Assembly: GCF_002917095.1 (NCBI RefSeq)
Contig: NZ_PQGA01000008.1
Coordinates: forward strand, 62,001 to 126,000
Direction of reading: 5' to 3'
Length of the DNA: 64,000 nt
Source of the DNA: Paraburkholderia eburnea
Lineage (GTDB): Bacteria > Pseudomonadota > Gammaproteobacteria > Burkholderiales > Burkholderiaceae
The notes under the pieces are model-generated. The model made no database searches. It was not told the DNA's origin and saw nothing but the letters and a program-made list of their open reading frames with translations. Position 1 is the stretch's first letter, and every line of letters starts with the position of its first letter. Positions 1 through 8,545 of the stretch are shown one piece after another. The position numbers were made by a program, and so were the translations under genes.

Positions 1-2
1 CG

Positions 3-554
3 CACAAGGTATCGAACGTGATCGCGCATCTTGCTGCCGCGCTGACGATCAATCGCTCGTTCCAGCTCACGCGCGAACGGGGCGCGACGCCTGGCGCCTC
101 GCCCGCACGCGCGATCTGCGATTCTTTCGGCGCGGTGCATCAGGCCGACAAGGCATTCGAAACCACCTTGCGCCAGGACTGGCCGCTCTACGCGAACCAG
201 ACTTTGCCGCAGCCGCTGATCGACTGGCTGCACGGCGGCGGAGCGCAGCCTTATACGGGCGAGCGCGTCACCGTCCATTGCGTGCCCACGGCGGGCCTCT
301 TTCAACTGGAGGCCCGCACGCGCTCCGCGCTCGATCGCCTGAGTCCGCGAGAACTCGTCGCGATCCAGCACTACGGCGACGGGCTATCGCACAAGGAAGT
401 CGCCCAGCGCATGGGCATTTCGCCGACCACCGTGCGGCACTATCTGCGCTGCGCGTATCGCAAGCTGGGCATGCACGACAAGAGCGAGATCCCGCGCCTG
501 CTCGCGGCGCCTGGCCGGCAGGACAGCGCCACTGCAACGAAGGTCGATGCGTGA
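3..554 (+). CDS. LuxR-type HTH regulator, C-terminal part (5' end outside window)
   Basis: The frame is already open at base 3, so the start lies upstream and only about 183 C-terminal residues are visible. The last ~65 residues form a LuxR/FixJ-type helix-turn-helix: LSPRELVAIQHYGDGLSHKEVAQ is followed by the recognition helix region MGISPTTVRHYLRCAYRKLG. The visible upstream part shows no recognisable receiver or autoinducer domain and is probably the end of a larger sensory region. It converges on the diguanylate cyclase, whose gene ends 51 bases downstream. A DNA-binding transcription factor is certain from the HTH; its signal cannot be told from this fragment. A GTG at 18 is a possible internal start but is not preferred because the alignment continues upstream. 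Confidence 0.75.
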   Translation, partial: HKVSNVIAHLAAALTINRSFQLTRERGATPGASPARAICDSFGAVHQADKAFETTLRQDWPLYANQTLPQPLIDWLHGGGAQPYTGERVTVHCVPTAGLFQLEARTRSALDRLSPRELVAIQHYGDGLSHKEVAQRMGISPTTVRHYLRCAYRKLGMHDKSEIPRLLAAPGRQDSATATKVDA

Positions 555-605
555 GCTCGGCAAGACCGTTCAGTCAGACAATAACGTGCGCTGCGCGCCT
601 GGGTA

Positions 606-2126
606 TTATGCGAACGTATCCAACACGCTTGCGCATACGCGGTTGCGCCCACTCGCCTTTGCAATGAGCAATTGCGCATCGGCGGCCTCCAGCAGCTTTT
701 CCACGGCGTGCTCGACGCCTGCCGTAGCCGTGACAGTCGTGCAACCCACGCTGACCGTCACCGCCCCTGCGTCGCTTTTTGCGTGTTCGATACGCAACTC
801 CTCTACCGCATGACGCACGCGCTCCGCCATGCGTGCGGCTTCCGGCGCGTCGGTATCGGGCAGTACGACCGCGAATTCCTCGCCACCGTAGCGCGCGGCC
901 ATGTCCTGCGCGCGCCGCGCCTGCGCACCGATGGCCTGCGCCACGCTGCGCAGCACTTCGTCCCCCACGGCGTGGCCGTATTCGTCGTTGAAGAGCTTGA
1001 AGCGATCGATGTCAATGAATAATATGGATAGCTTACGATTATTCCGGCTTGCACGATGCCATTCTTCGTCGAGTCGGCTATCCAGCGCGCGACGGTTGCT
1101 CAGGCCCGTCAGCGCGTCAGTGAGCGATATCTTGCGCAGCTCCGCCAGTGCCTCGTAACGCGAGCGCATTACGCTTTCCAGCGCCATCGAGCCGAGCACC
1201 AGCGTCGTTGCGAATGCCGCCGCCAACGCGCCCTGCCAGATCGCCTGACTCCTCCATCGACCCAGCGTCAGCTCCGTCGATGGCGTCGCGATCACGGCGA
1301 GCGGTGCCCCGCTGACATGCGCTACGCAGCATTTCACGCGGGCAAGATCAATACGCTCGATTGCCCCGTCCGCTACCTCCTTTGTAGCCAGAGACGGTGC
1401 ATTGTCCGGATGTACCGCACTTCCCAGCACGACGCCATCCAGACGCACGACGCGCACCGCAACGACATCGCGCGATTCGAAGCTGCTGATGAAGCGCTGG
1501 AAATTGTCGAGCCCCACAGCCAGCACCGCGACGCCCTCGAAAGCATGGTCCGGCGCTTCGATGCGGCGCGCGAGCGCGATCGAACGCCTGCCGTCGCGGA
1601 TCCGCGAAACGAGCGGTTCCGAAACATAGAGGTCGTGCGAATCGCCACGCGCAAACGCCTTGAAGTAGTCGCGGTCGCGCAGATCGACGCTCGGTGCCGA
1701 CGGGTTGTCGAGGGGGGCTTCGAGCATACCGTTCGCACCAACGATGAAGGCATCGTCGAGCAGTTCGTGCGAGATTGCCTGACCGAAACGGATACGTTCG
1801 CGAACGTTGTCTGCCAGGGGCGCTTCCGGGTCGCGCGTGGCCGCCATGTCGTCGAGCAGCGCATCGTAGATGTGCATGTTGGCGCTCAGGCCGCCCGCAA
1901 CAAGCAAAGCGACGCTCTGCGCACGCCCGTGGGCACGCTCGATACGGTCCGTATGATCGGCGATGAGCCACGCGATCATGCTGGCGAGCACCACGATGGC
2001 GCACAACACGCCCGCGACACAGATCAGACCCGGACGCGCGTCGAGTATGGCCAGCAGGCCACGCGACCAGCGGCGCAGAACGCGGCCCGCGTAGGCAAAT
2101 GGCGCAGTGACACTTCGGAGGGGCAC
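606..2126 (-). CDS. Membrane diguanylate cyclase with periplasmic Cache sensor
   Basis: A 506-aa inner-membrane protein. A hydrophobic helix (LICVAGVLCAIVVLASM) near residue 35 leads into a periplasmic dCache/PDC-type region with the hallmark DRDYFKAF and RRSIALARRI segments. A second membrane helix precedes a GGDEF domain with LTDALTGLSNRRALDSR, FIDIDRFKLFNDEYGH and an intact GGEEF active site. The inhibitory site RAQD lies in the usual place just before it, so product feedback by c-di-GMP is expected. The start chosen is GTG at 2126 because GAGGAG sits 7 bases before it; ATG codons further upstream (2156, 2207) have no Shine-Dalgarno sequence. It probably turns an extracellular small-molecule signal into c-di-GMP. 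Confidence 0.85.
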   Translation of the reverse strand: MPLRSVTAPFAYAGRVLRRWSRGLLAILDARPGLICVAGVLCAIVVLASMIAWLIADHTDRIERAHGRAQSVALLVAGGLSANMHIYDALLDDMAATRDPEAPLADNVRERIRFGQAISHELLDDAFIVGANGMLEAPLDNPSAPSVDLRDRDYFKAFARGDSHDLYVSEPLVSRIRDGRRSIALARRIEAPDHAFEGVAVLAVGLDNFQRFISSFESRDVVAVRVVRLDGVVLGSAVHPDNAPSLATKEVADGAIERIDLARVKCCVAHVSGAPLAVIATPSTELTLGRWRSQAIWQGALAAAFATTLVLGSMALESVMRSRYEALAELRKISLTDALTGLSNRRALDSRLDEEWHRASRNNRKLSILFIDIDRFKLFNDEYGHAVGDEVLRSVAQAIGAQARRAQDMAARYGGEEFAVVLPDTDAPEAARMAERVRHAVEELRIEHAKSDAGAVTVSVGCTTVTATAGVEHAVEKLLEAADAQLLIAKASGRNRVCASVLDTFA

Positions 2127-2448
2127 AATTTTTCTCCTCGCGCTAAAGGCATACATGCGAGCGAAGTGGTTTGAATACAGCCGCGTGGCCGCTAACCCGG
2201 AATCCATCCCTATTATGAACAGATACGTGGCCGCACATGTCGTAAATGCACCTACCCCAGCGGCACGCCCCCACCTCCGGCTTCGCGCGCTGCAATAACT
2301 CCACCAGCCGCTGCGCCGCCGATTCCTCCGCGATGCTGGACTTCGAACAGATAGTCCGGATCGCGTGTCTCCATGCCATTGCTGTCGGTTATGGGTTTAT
2401 AGCCACCGCCTCATTGCAATAATGGCCGACCTCTTACGCACTGGGCCG
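2127..2448. other. Intergenic region upstream of the diguanylate cyclase
   Basis: Contains the presumed minus-strand promoter of the diguanylate cyclase and the 3' flank of the FadD-like ligase gene. Short frames are open but none has a ribosome-binding site or a recognisable product. No repeat or RNA motif was recognised. Confidence 0.4.
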
Positions 2449-4134
2449 TCACTCAGGATAGCGAACACGCCCGTCGCGCAGTTCGCGCCGCAGAATCTTG
2501 CCGATGTTGCTCTTCGGCAGTCCATCGCGGAACTCGACCAGCTTGGGCCGCTTATAGCCCGTCAAGCGCTCCTTGCACCAGGTGAAGATTTCCGCGTCGG
2601 TGAGAGCCGGGTCCCTTCGCACCACGAAGAGTTTCACCGCCTCGCCCGAATGGCGATCAGGCACGCCGACGGCCGCCACTTCGAACACGCCCGGGTGCTG
2701 CGCCACCACGTCTTCGATCTCGTTCGGATAGACGTTGAATCCCGATACCAGAATCATGTCCTTCTTTCGGTCCACGATTTTCACGAGACCGCTTTCATCC
2801 ATCACCGCGATATCGCCTGATTTGAAGAAGCCGTCGGGCGTCATCACCTTCGCGGTTTCGTCAGGGCGCTGCCAGTAGCCGGCCATCACCTGCGGCCCGC
2901 GAATGCACAACTCGCCCGCCACGCCGACGCCCAGCGCGTTGTTATCGTCGTCGCGAATCGACACTTCCACCGAAGGCAGCGGCAGGCCGATCGTCCCGCT
3001 CCAGGTCACGGAAACCGCCGGATTGCAGGTCACGCATGCCGAAGTCTCGGTCAGGCCGTAGCCTTCCACGACGGGCACACCGGTCTTCTCGAACCAGCGT
3101 TTCGCGACGGCCTCCTGCACGGCCATGCCACCGCCCACGACCGCGAAAAGCTGCGAGAAGTCGAGCTTGTCGAAGTCGGGATGATCGAGCATCGCGTTAT
3201 AGAGCGTGTTTACGGCGGGGAACATGGTGATGCGGTAGCTGCGCAGCGTCTCGATCATACCGGCCATATCGCGCGGATTGGGAATCAGCACCGAAAGACC
3301 GCCCGTATGAATGCTCAACAAGCCGCACACCGTCAATGCAAAGACGTGATAGAGCGGCAGCGCGGCAACGGTCACGTTCTGCATGACGTCAGGACGCTTT
3401 GCGCGCGCCGGCGCGAGCCACGCCTGTGTCTGCAGCAGGTTGGCGATGAGATTGCGATGCAGCAGTGTCGCGCCCTTCGACACACCCGTCGTGCCGCCCG
3501 TATATTGGAGAAATGCGATATCGTCCAGGCCCTGCTGCACGGGCTGAAACGACTGACGCGCCCCCTCGCCGATCGCCGCGTTGAAGCTCGTATAGCCCGG
3601 CAAGCTCCATGCGGGCACCATCTTCTTCACTCGCCGCACCATGAAATTCACGAGCCAGCCCTTCATGCCGAGCAGATCACCCATCGTTGCAACCACAACA
3701 TGTTTGATCGACGTGTGCTGCACGACCGCTTGCAGCGTGGTGGCGAAATTTTCCAGCAGCACGATGGCTTCCGCGCCGCTGTCCTTGAGTTGATGCTCGA
3801 GTTCGCGCGGCGTGTAGAGTGGATTCACATTCACGACTACATAGCCCGCGCGCAGGATCGCGGCCAGCGCGACCGGATATTGCAGAACGTTGGGCATCAT
3901 GATCGCAACACGCGCGCCACGTGCGAGGCCCCTCGACTGCAGCCACGCAGCCAGCCTGCGCGAAAGCGCATCGAGTTGCGCATAGCTGATCGACTTGCCC
4001 ATGCATGCGAACGCAGGCCGTTCGCCATACTGCCGGAAGCTCTCCTCGAAAAGCGCCGTGATGGAACCGTAGCGGGACAGGTCGATTTCAGGCGGCACGC
4101 CCGACGGGTAGGAATTCAGCCAGGGTTTGTTCAT
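2449..4134 (-). CDS. fadD: FadD-like long-chain acyl-CoA (AMP-forming) ligase
   Basis: A 561-aa ANL-superfamily adenylating enzyme, the same length as E. coli FadD. The ATP/AMP signature YTGGTTGVSKGA, the second motif YGLTETSA, the hinge region VDRKKDMILVSGFNVYPNE and the A10 lysine segment GKILRRELR are all present. It activates fatty acids to acyl-CoA (or acyl-AMP) at the inner membrane. The start is the ATG at 4134: the frame stays open upstream, but those residues are low-complexity and unlike the family. It lies 53 bases downstream of the LplT-PlsC fusion gene on the same strand. In this pairing it could supply activated acyl groups for lysophospholipid re-acylation, like the ligase domain of Aas, instead of (or as well as) beta-oxidation. 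Confidence 0.9.
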   Translation of the reverse strand: MNKPWLNSYPSGVPPEIDLSRYGSITALFEESFRQYGERPAFACMGKSISYAQLDALSRRLAAWLQSRGLARGARVAIMMPNVLQYPVALAAILRAGYVVVNVNPLYTPRELEHQLKDSGAEAIVLLENFATTLQAVVQHTSIKHVVVATMGDLLGMKGWLVNFMVRRVKKMVPAWSLPGYTSFNAAIGEGARQSFQPVQQGLDDIAFLQYTGGTTGVSKGATLLHRNLIANLLQTQAWLAPARAKRPDVMQNVTVAALPLYHVFALTVCGLLSIHTGGLSVLIPNPRDMAGMIETLRSYRITMFPAVNTLYNAMLDHPDFDKLDFSQLFAVVGGGMAVQEAVAKRWFEKTGVPVVEGYGLTETSACVTCNPAVSVTWSGTIGLPLPSVEVSIRDDDNNALGVGVAGELCIRGPQVMAGYWQRPDETAKVMTPDGFFKSGDIAVMDESGLVKIVDRKKDMILVSGFNVYPNEIEDVVAQHPGVFEVAAVGVPDRHSGEAVKLFVVRRDPALTDAEIFTWCKERLTGYKRPKLVEFRDGLPKSNIGKILRRELRDGRVRYPE

Positions 4135-4187
4135 GATGGGGTCGAGGAAACTAAATGAGTTTGCTGAATACGTGTGTCGTGCATTTT

Positions 4188-6104
4188 TCAGGGCTGCGCG
4201 CCGCGCAGCGTCTGCACGATTTCCTGCAGCCGTTGCGGCGAGGCATCGGCTGGCGCAAGCGGCTCGCCCACGGCCAGCGTGAGACGGCTCATTCCCCCGA
4301 GGCGCAGCGGGCGCGGCATGCGGGCCTGCTCGTCGCGCGAGAACACGCTGCCCCACAGCCCTTGCAGCGCCATTGGCACGACCGGCGCGGGCACGCGGCG
4401 CAGGATCTCCGTGACACCATGGCGGAATGTATTCATCTCACCCGTTCGTGTGAGCTTGCCTTCCGGAAAAATGCAGACCAGTTCGCCTTCCGAAAGCGCT
4501 TGCGCGCAGCGCGAATAAGCCTGATCGAGGAGCGCGGCATCTTCGTGCGCGGGGGCAATCGGAATCGCCTTCACATGGCGGAACAACCAGCCGGCCAGGC
4601 GCGAGCGGAATATGCGGTGATCCATCACGAAGCGGATCGGACGCGGGCTTTCGGCCATGATCACGATGGCGTCGACAAAACTCACGTGATTGCAGACGAG
4701 CACCGCAGCGCCTTCGTGCGGAATACGTTGCGTATCGATGGGACTGACGCGATAAAACGTGCGCACCAGTACCCATGCAATAAAACGCAGCATGAATTCA
4801 GGCACGAGCGAGTAAATGTACACGGCGATCACGATATTCAACAGCCCCGTGACGAGGAAAAGACCCGGAATACCCACGCCCGCCGCGCCAAGCGCCACAC
4901 CCATCAGCGCCGACCCAATCATGAATAGCGCATTGAGAATATTGTTCGCCGCGATGATGCGGGCACGATGCGTCGCCTTGCTGCGGCTCTGGATCAACGC
5001 ATAAAGCGGCACGCTATAAAAACCGCCGAACATCGCGAGCAAAAACAGATCGGCGAGCACACGCCAGTGAGCGGCAGCACTCACGAATTCGCTGACCGAT
5101 TGCAGATGCGCATGCACCGGCAGCGCGTGACTCGCAAAAAACAGGTCGATGGCGAACACGCTCATGCCGATCGAGCCAAGCGGCACGAGGCCGATTTCAA
5201 TGCGTCCACGCGAAAGACGCTCGCACAGCAGCGAACCGATGCCGATGCCCGCCGAAAATGTCGCCAGCAGCACGGTCACCACGTCGGGATTCGCGCTGAG
5301 CACGTCCTTCGCGAAACCGAAGAATAACGAAAGAAACGTCGCACCCACGAACCAGAGCCACGAAATCCCGAGCAGACCGAGAAACACGGTGCGATCTTCG
5401 CGGGCGATCTTGAGATTGCACCACGTCTCGCCGATCGGGTTCCAGTTGATGCGCAGATCGGGCTGTGGCGCGGGCGACTGCGGCACGCGCGCCGACACGA
5501 TGCGTCCCACGATCGCCAGCGCCACGCACAGGCCGGCCAGCAGCGTCACGCCATGTACACCCTCAGCGGCGGCCGCACCACCCGCCACCGTGCCGACGAG
5601 GATCGCAACGAAAGTGCCCATTTCTACGAGGCCGTTGCCGCCCACGAGCTCCGCATCGGTGAGATGCTGCGGCAGATACGCATATTTCACGGGTCCGAAT
5701 AGCGTCGAATGCACGCCCATCAGAAACGTGCAGAGATAAAGCAGCGCGGCTCCATGCAGCATGAAACCCGCACCGCCGGTCAGCATCGCGACGATCTCGA
5801 AGTTCTTCACGAAGCGCGTAAGCGTGGCCTTGTCGAAGCGGTCGGCGATCTGGCCCGAGGTCGCCGAAAACAGCACGAAGGGCAGCACGAACAGCGCGGG
5901 AATGACGAACGCCGCCGTCTTCGCATCGACGCCCGCGAAGCTCGACGCCTCGTAGGTCACGAGCGACGTGAAGCCGATCTTGAAGGCGTTGTCGTTGAGC
6001 GCGCCGAGAAACTGCGTCCAGAAGAACGGCGCGAAGCGGCGCTCGCGCAACAGGGCGAACTGCGAGGGTTCATCACGGCGTTCGCGGCTTGCGGTAGAGG
6101 TCAT
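4188..6104 (-). CDS. LplT-like lysophospholipid transporter fused to PlsC acyltransferase
   Basis: A 638-aa fusion. Residues 1-420 are a 12-helix MFS domain of the LplT type (FFWTQFLGALNDNAFK at the N-terminus). Residues ~440-638 are a PlsC/LPLAT domain with the catalytic NHVSFVD (HX4D), FPEGKLTRTGEM and PVVPMALQG motifs. LplT flips lysophospholipids into the cytoplasmic leaflet and the acyltransferase re-acylates them. In E. coli a separate LplT works with Aas, which itself fuses acyltransferase and acyl-ACP ligase; here transporter and acyltransferase are fused and the ligase is the next gene. The ATG at 6104 is the natural start although no strong Shine-Dalgarno precedes it. Divergent from the regulator at 6283. 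Confidence 0.88.
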   Translation of the reverse strand: MTSTASRERRDEPSQFALLRERRFAPFFWTQFLGALNDNAFKIGFTSLVTYEASSFAGVDAKTAAFVIPALFVLPFVLFSATSGQIADRFDKATLTRFVKNFEIVAMLTGGAGFMLHGAALLYLCTFLMGVHSTLFGPVKYAYLPQHLTDAELVGGNGLVEMGTFVAILVGTVAGGAAAAEGVHGVTLLAGLCVALAIVGRIVSARVPQSPAPQPDLRINWNPIGETWCNLKIAREDRTVFLGLLGISWLWFVGATFLSLFFGFAKDVLSANPDVVTVLLATFSAGIGIGSLLCERLSRGRIEIGLVPLGSIGMSVFAIDLFFASHALPVHAHLQSVSEFVSAAAHWRVLADLFLLAMFGGFYSVPLYALIQSRSKATHRARIIAANNILNALFMIGSALMGVALGAAGVGIPGLFLVTGLLNIVIAVYIYSLVPEFMLRFIAWVLVRTFYRVSPIDTQRIPHEGAAVLVCNHVSFVDAIVIMAESPRPIRFVMDHRIFRSRLAGWLFRHVKAIPIAPAHEDAALLDQAYSRCAQALSEGELVCIFPEGKLTRTGEMNTFRHGVTEILRRVPAPVVPMALQGLWGSVFSRDEQARMPRPLRLGGMSRLTLAVGEPLAPADASPQRLQEIVQTLRGAQP

Positions 6105-6282
6105 GGGAGGCTCGTGAGCTTGCAGAATGATCGGTCAAAGGGAGCGCGTTACAGCTTGCCATCGGCGACGCACGCGTGGTCAGAAGTTGTAAGGCAGTAT
6201 GCCGACGAGGATCAAATAAGTCGCAAATTCATGCTAGAGTGACCTCGGTTGCCACCTTACGTATCATTTTTTAATACTTTCG

Positions 6283-7026
6283 ATGAGCCAAACCACCCAA
6301 CTGGTCGAAACGCTGAAGCGACAACTACGCGCACGGCGTCTGACCTATCGCGACGTCGCGCAGGCGCTGCGCGTTTCCGAACCCAGCGTCAAGCGGCTCT
6401 TTTCGAAGGGGCGATTCACGCTCGATCGGCTCGAAGAAATAGGCGCACTGCTGGGCTTCACGCTCGCCGAACTGGTGCAGGAAGCCGCGGCGACGGTACC
6501 GCAACTGCGCATCCTCACCCAGGCGCAGGAAGCACAACTCGTTTCGAACGAACGGCTGCTGCTGGTGAGCGTCTGCGCGCTCAACCACTGGTCGCTCGAC
6601 GATATCGTCGCGACCTACACCGTCACGCGCGCGGAATGCCTCAAGCTGCTGCTCTCGCTCGATCGTATGGGCCTGATTGCGCTGCTGCCCGGCGATCGCA
6701 TTCGCCTGCTGGTGGCGCGCGATTTCGACTGGATTCCCGGTGGGCCGATACGGCAATACTTCAAGGCACGCGGGCTGGGGGATTTTCTCGAAGACAGCTT
6801 CGGTGGCGTAAGCGAATCGCTCGAATTCACGCAAGGCATGCTGACCGAGGCGGCGCGCGCGGAACTATCGGTGGAATTGCGGCGGCTGCGCAGCAAATTC
6901 GCGGCCTTGCATGACGAGTCGGCGTCGGCGCCGCTCACGCATCGGCGCGGCACGGGCTTGCTCATCGGCACGCGGGAATGGGAGCCGCGTATGTTTGCCG
7001 AATTGCGCCGCGAATTTGCGGATTAG
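6283..7026 (+). CDS. XRE-family transcriptional regulator
   Basis: A 247-aa protein. Residues ~7-60 form a Cro/C1-type helix-turn-helix (RLTYRDVAQALRVSEPSVKR, then LFSKGRFTLDRLEEIG). The remaining ~180 residues are a conserved but undefined effector region without transmembrane segments (SLDDIVATYTVTRAECLKLL resembles a second winged-helix segment). It is divergent from the LplT-PlsC gene with a 178-base gap that must hold both promoters. The gap includes an AT-rich stretch (GTATCATTTTTTAATAC, inverted GTAT/ATAC ends) just before the gene. A role in regulating the neighbouring lipid genes is possible but only inferred from position. Confidence 0.75.
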   Translation: MSQTTQLVETLKRQLRARRLTYRDVAQALRVSEPSVKRLFSKGRFTLDRLEEIGALLGFTLAELVQEAAATVPQLRILTQAQEAQLVSNERLLLVSVCALNHWSLDDIVATYTVTRAECLKLLLSLDRMGLIALLPGDRIRLLVARDFDWIPGGPIRQYFKARGLGDFLEDSFGGVSESLEFTQGMLTEAARAELSVELRRLRSKFAALHDESASAPLTHRRGTGLLIGTREWEPRMFAELRREFAD

Positions 7027-7176
7027 AAGGCTTCGATGCGGTCATACAGACCGCACGAAATAAGGCCGGCAATATGAGCCGCTATATCGGCTGAAGTGTA
7101 GCGGGAGTGTGGGAAGCGCGGAGAATCGAACACAGCGCGCGAAAGCAAATGGCCGCTCCGGCCGATCTGTCGATAC

Positions 7177-7707
7177 TCAGCCGTCGACGGGATTCACCGG
7201 CGTATCGAGCAGCAATTGATAAAACGCCAGATCGAGCCAGCGGCCAAACTTGAAGCCCACTTCCGGCAGCGTGCCGACATGCCTGAAACCCAGCCGCTCG
7301 TGCAGCGCGACACTGCCCGCATTCGTCGCGTCGATGGCACCCATCAGGGCATGCACATCGTTCTCGCGCGCAGCGGCGATCACCGCATCCATGATCACGC
7401 GGCCAAGCCCACGACCGCGATGATCCTTGTGCACATACACGGAATGCTCGACCGTGTATTTGAACGCCGGAAATGCGCGGAACGGGCCGTAGCTGCCAAA
7501 GGCCAGCAGCGTGCCGTGTTCGTCTTCCACGCCAATCACCGGGAAATTTCCCGCTCGCTTGGCGTCGAACCAGGCGGCCATCTTCTGCGCGTCGCGTGGC
7601 TTGTACTCGTAAAGCGCGGTCGAGTTGACGATCGCGTCGTTGAAGATCTCCAGGATCGCATCGGCATGACGCTCATGGGTGCATTGCACGATGATGTGAT
7701 CGCTCAT
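7177..7707 (-). CDS. GNAT-family N-acetyltransferase
   Basis: A 176-aa GNAT protein resembling phosphinothricin/methionine-sulfone acetyltransferases. The acetyl-CoA pyrophosphate loop is seen as HKDHRGRGLGRVIMD; the C-terminal part has NAGSVALHERLGFRHVGTLPEVG, typical of that subgroup. The start is ATG at 7707, preceded by AAAGGAC and overlapping the stop of the upstream XRE-cupin regulator by 4 bases (ATGA), so translation is coupled. It probably acetylates a small amine or amino-acid analogue. The substrate cannot be read from sequence. Confidence 0.85.
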   Translation of the reverse strand: MSDHIIVQCTHERHADAILEIFNDAIVNSTALYEYKPRDAQKMAAWFDAKRAGNFPVIGVEDEHGTLLAFGSYGPFRAFPAFKYTVEHSVYVHKDHRGRGLGRVIMDAVIAAARENDVHALMGAIDATNAGSVALHERLGFRHVGTLPEVGFKFGRWLDLAFYQLLLDTPVNPVDG

Positions 7708-8291
7708 TTCGTTGTCCTTTGAGTCGTGGATACTGTCGTCAACGCCAGCGCGTAACGCGCGGGTTTGCGGCCCGGGTTGTGAAAAACAATCTGCTGGTCG
7801 AGCACCATCGCCAGGCAATCGCCGGCTTTCAGATGCCATGCCGTCTCGCCGATGCTGATGGACATTTCGCCTTCCAGCACCCAGACCTGCTGATGCGTCA
7901 CGGCAAGGCGCGTCACGTTATCGAACGTGACGCTCTCACCCGCCGGGAAACTCACTTCGACCAGTTCGAGCGGCGAAGCAAAACTCACCGGCGACACATG
8001 GCGGCGCAGATAGCCCGTGGCGGGGTCTTGCCAGGTTTGCTGATCCGCACGGCGCGCAAGCGGCTCCTGCGCCACGCCATTGGCATCGTCGGCGAAGAGC
8101 GCAGCCATCGTCACGCCCAGCGCATCGGCCAGCTTGTTGAGCACGACGGCGGTGGGACTGATCTCCTGACGCTCGATCAGCGAGATCGTCGAACGGCTCA
8201 CACCGCTGGCTTCGGCCAGATCGTCCAGCGTGTGGCCGTGCGCTTTGCGCAGGTCGCGAACACGTTTGGCAAGCAGGGCTTCGACATTCAT
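7704..8291 (-). CDS. XRE-cupin transcriptional regulator
   Basis: A 195-aa regulator: a Cro/C1 helix-turn-helix at residues ~8-65 (TLDDLAEASGVSRSTISLIE) and a C-terminal cupin domain (residues ~105-190) with HQQVWVLEGEM and LKAGDCLAM. In this family the cupin usually binds a small ligand and the HTH often represses its own operon. First gene of a two-gene operon with the GNAT acetyltransferase, overlapping it by 4 bases. A TTG at 8294 directly precedes the ATG at 8291; the ATG is preferred. Two 14-bp palindromes lie immediately upstream and are good candidates for its own operators. Confidence 0.85.
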   Translation of the reverse strand: MNVEALLAKRVRDLRKAHGHTLDDLAEASGVSRSTISLIERQEISPTAVVLNKLADALGVTMAALFADDANGVAQEPLARRADQQTWQDPATGYLRRHVSPVSFASPLELVEVSFPAGESVTFDNVTRLAVTHQQVWVLEGEMSISIGETAWHLKAGDCLAMVLDQQIVFHNPGRKPARYALALTTVSTTQRTTK

Positions 8292-8294
8292 CAA

Positions 8295-8329
8295 TCCAGT
8301 ATAATGGATTTTAATTCCAGTGCAATGGA
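8295..8329. promoter_or_regulatory. Paired palindromic operators for the XRE-cupin regulator
   Basis: Two copies of the palindrome TCCA-N6-TGGA lie at 8295-8308 (TCCAGTATAATGGA) and 8316-8329 (TCCAGTGCAATGGA). They are 21 bases apart, two helical turns, so both face the same side of the DNA. The first ends only 4 bases from the start codon. This is the expected geometry for cooperative autorepression by two HTH dimers. Binding by this regulator is inferred from position. Confidence 0.6.
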
Positions 8330-8479
8330 AATCGTGTGCGGAGCCCGTTGTCGAAATTCGCTTAAATCAGGCCACTCTCATCGGCGACCGGGATGAACTT
8401 GCCCGGAGGAACCGTATGGCCCGGAGTTGGGCATAATGCCGTTAAAGAAAACCAGAAAGATGAGCCGCCCGACGTTCCG

Positions 8480-8504
8480 CCTTGATGACTCGACGGCATC
8501 AAGG
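8480..8504. other. Stem-loop upstream of galU
   Basis: CCTTGATG and CATCAAGG are perfect 8-bp complements separated by 9 bases, about 40 bases before the galU start. There is no T-run after either arm, so it is not a simple terminator. It may be leader RNA structure or a protein site. Confidence 0.3.
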
Positions 8505-8545
8505 CCTGCCGTTAGCTGACCCCCATCCGTCGAACAGGTGACACC

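Noticed and set aside
1056..2174. 372-residue forward frame across the membrane diguanylate cyclase
   Set aside because: Arg/His-rich shadow frame; the minus strand carries the GGDEF gene.
8397..8545. Possible c-di-GMP riboswitch before galU
   Set aside because: The leader has one hairpin but none of the conserved GEMM elements (tetraloop/receptor, conserved purine core).
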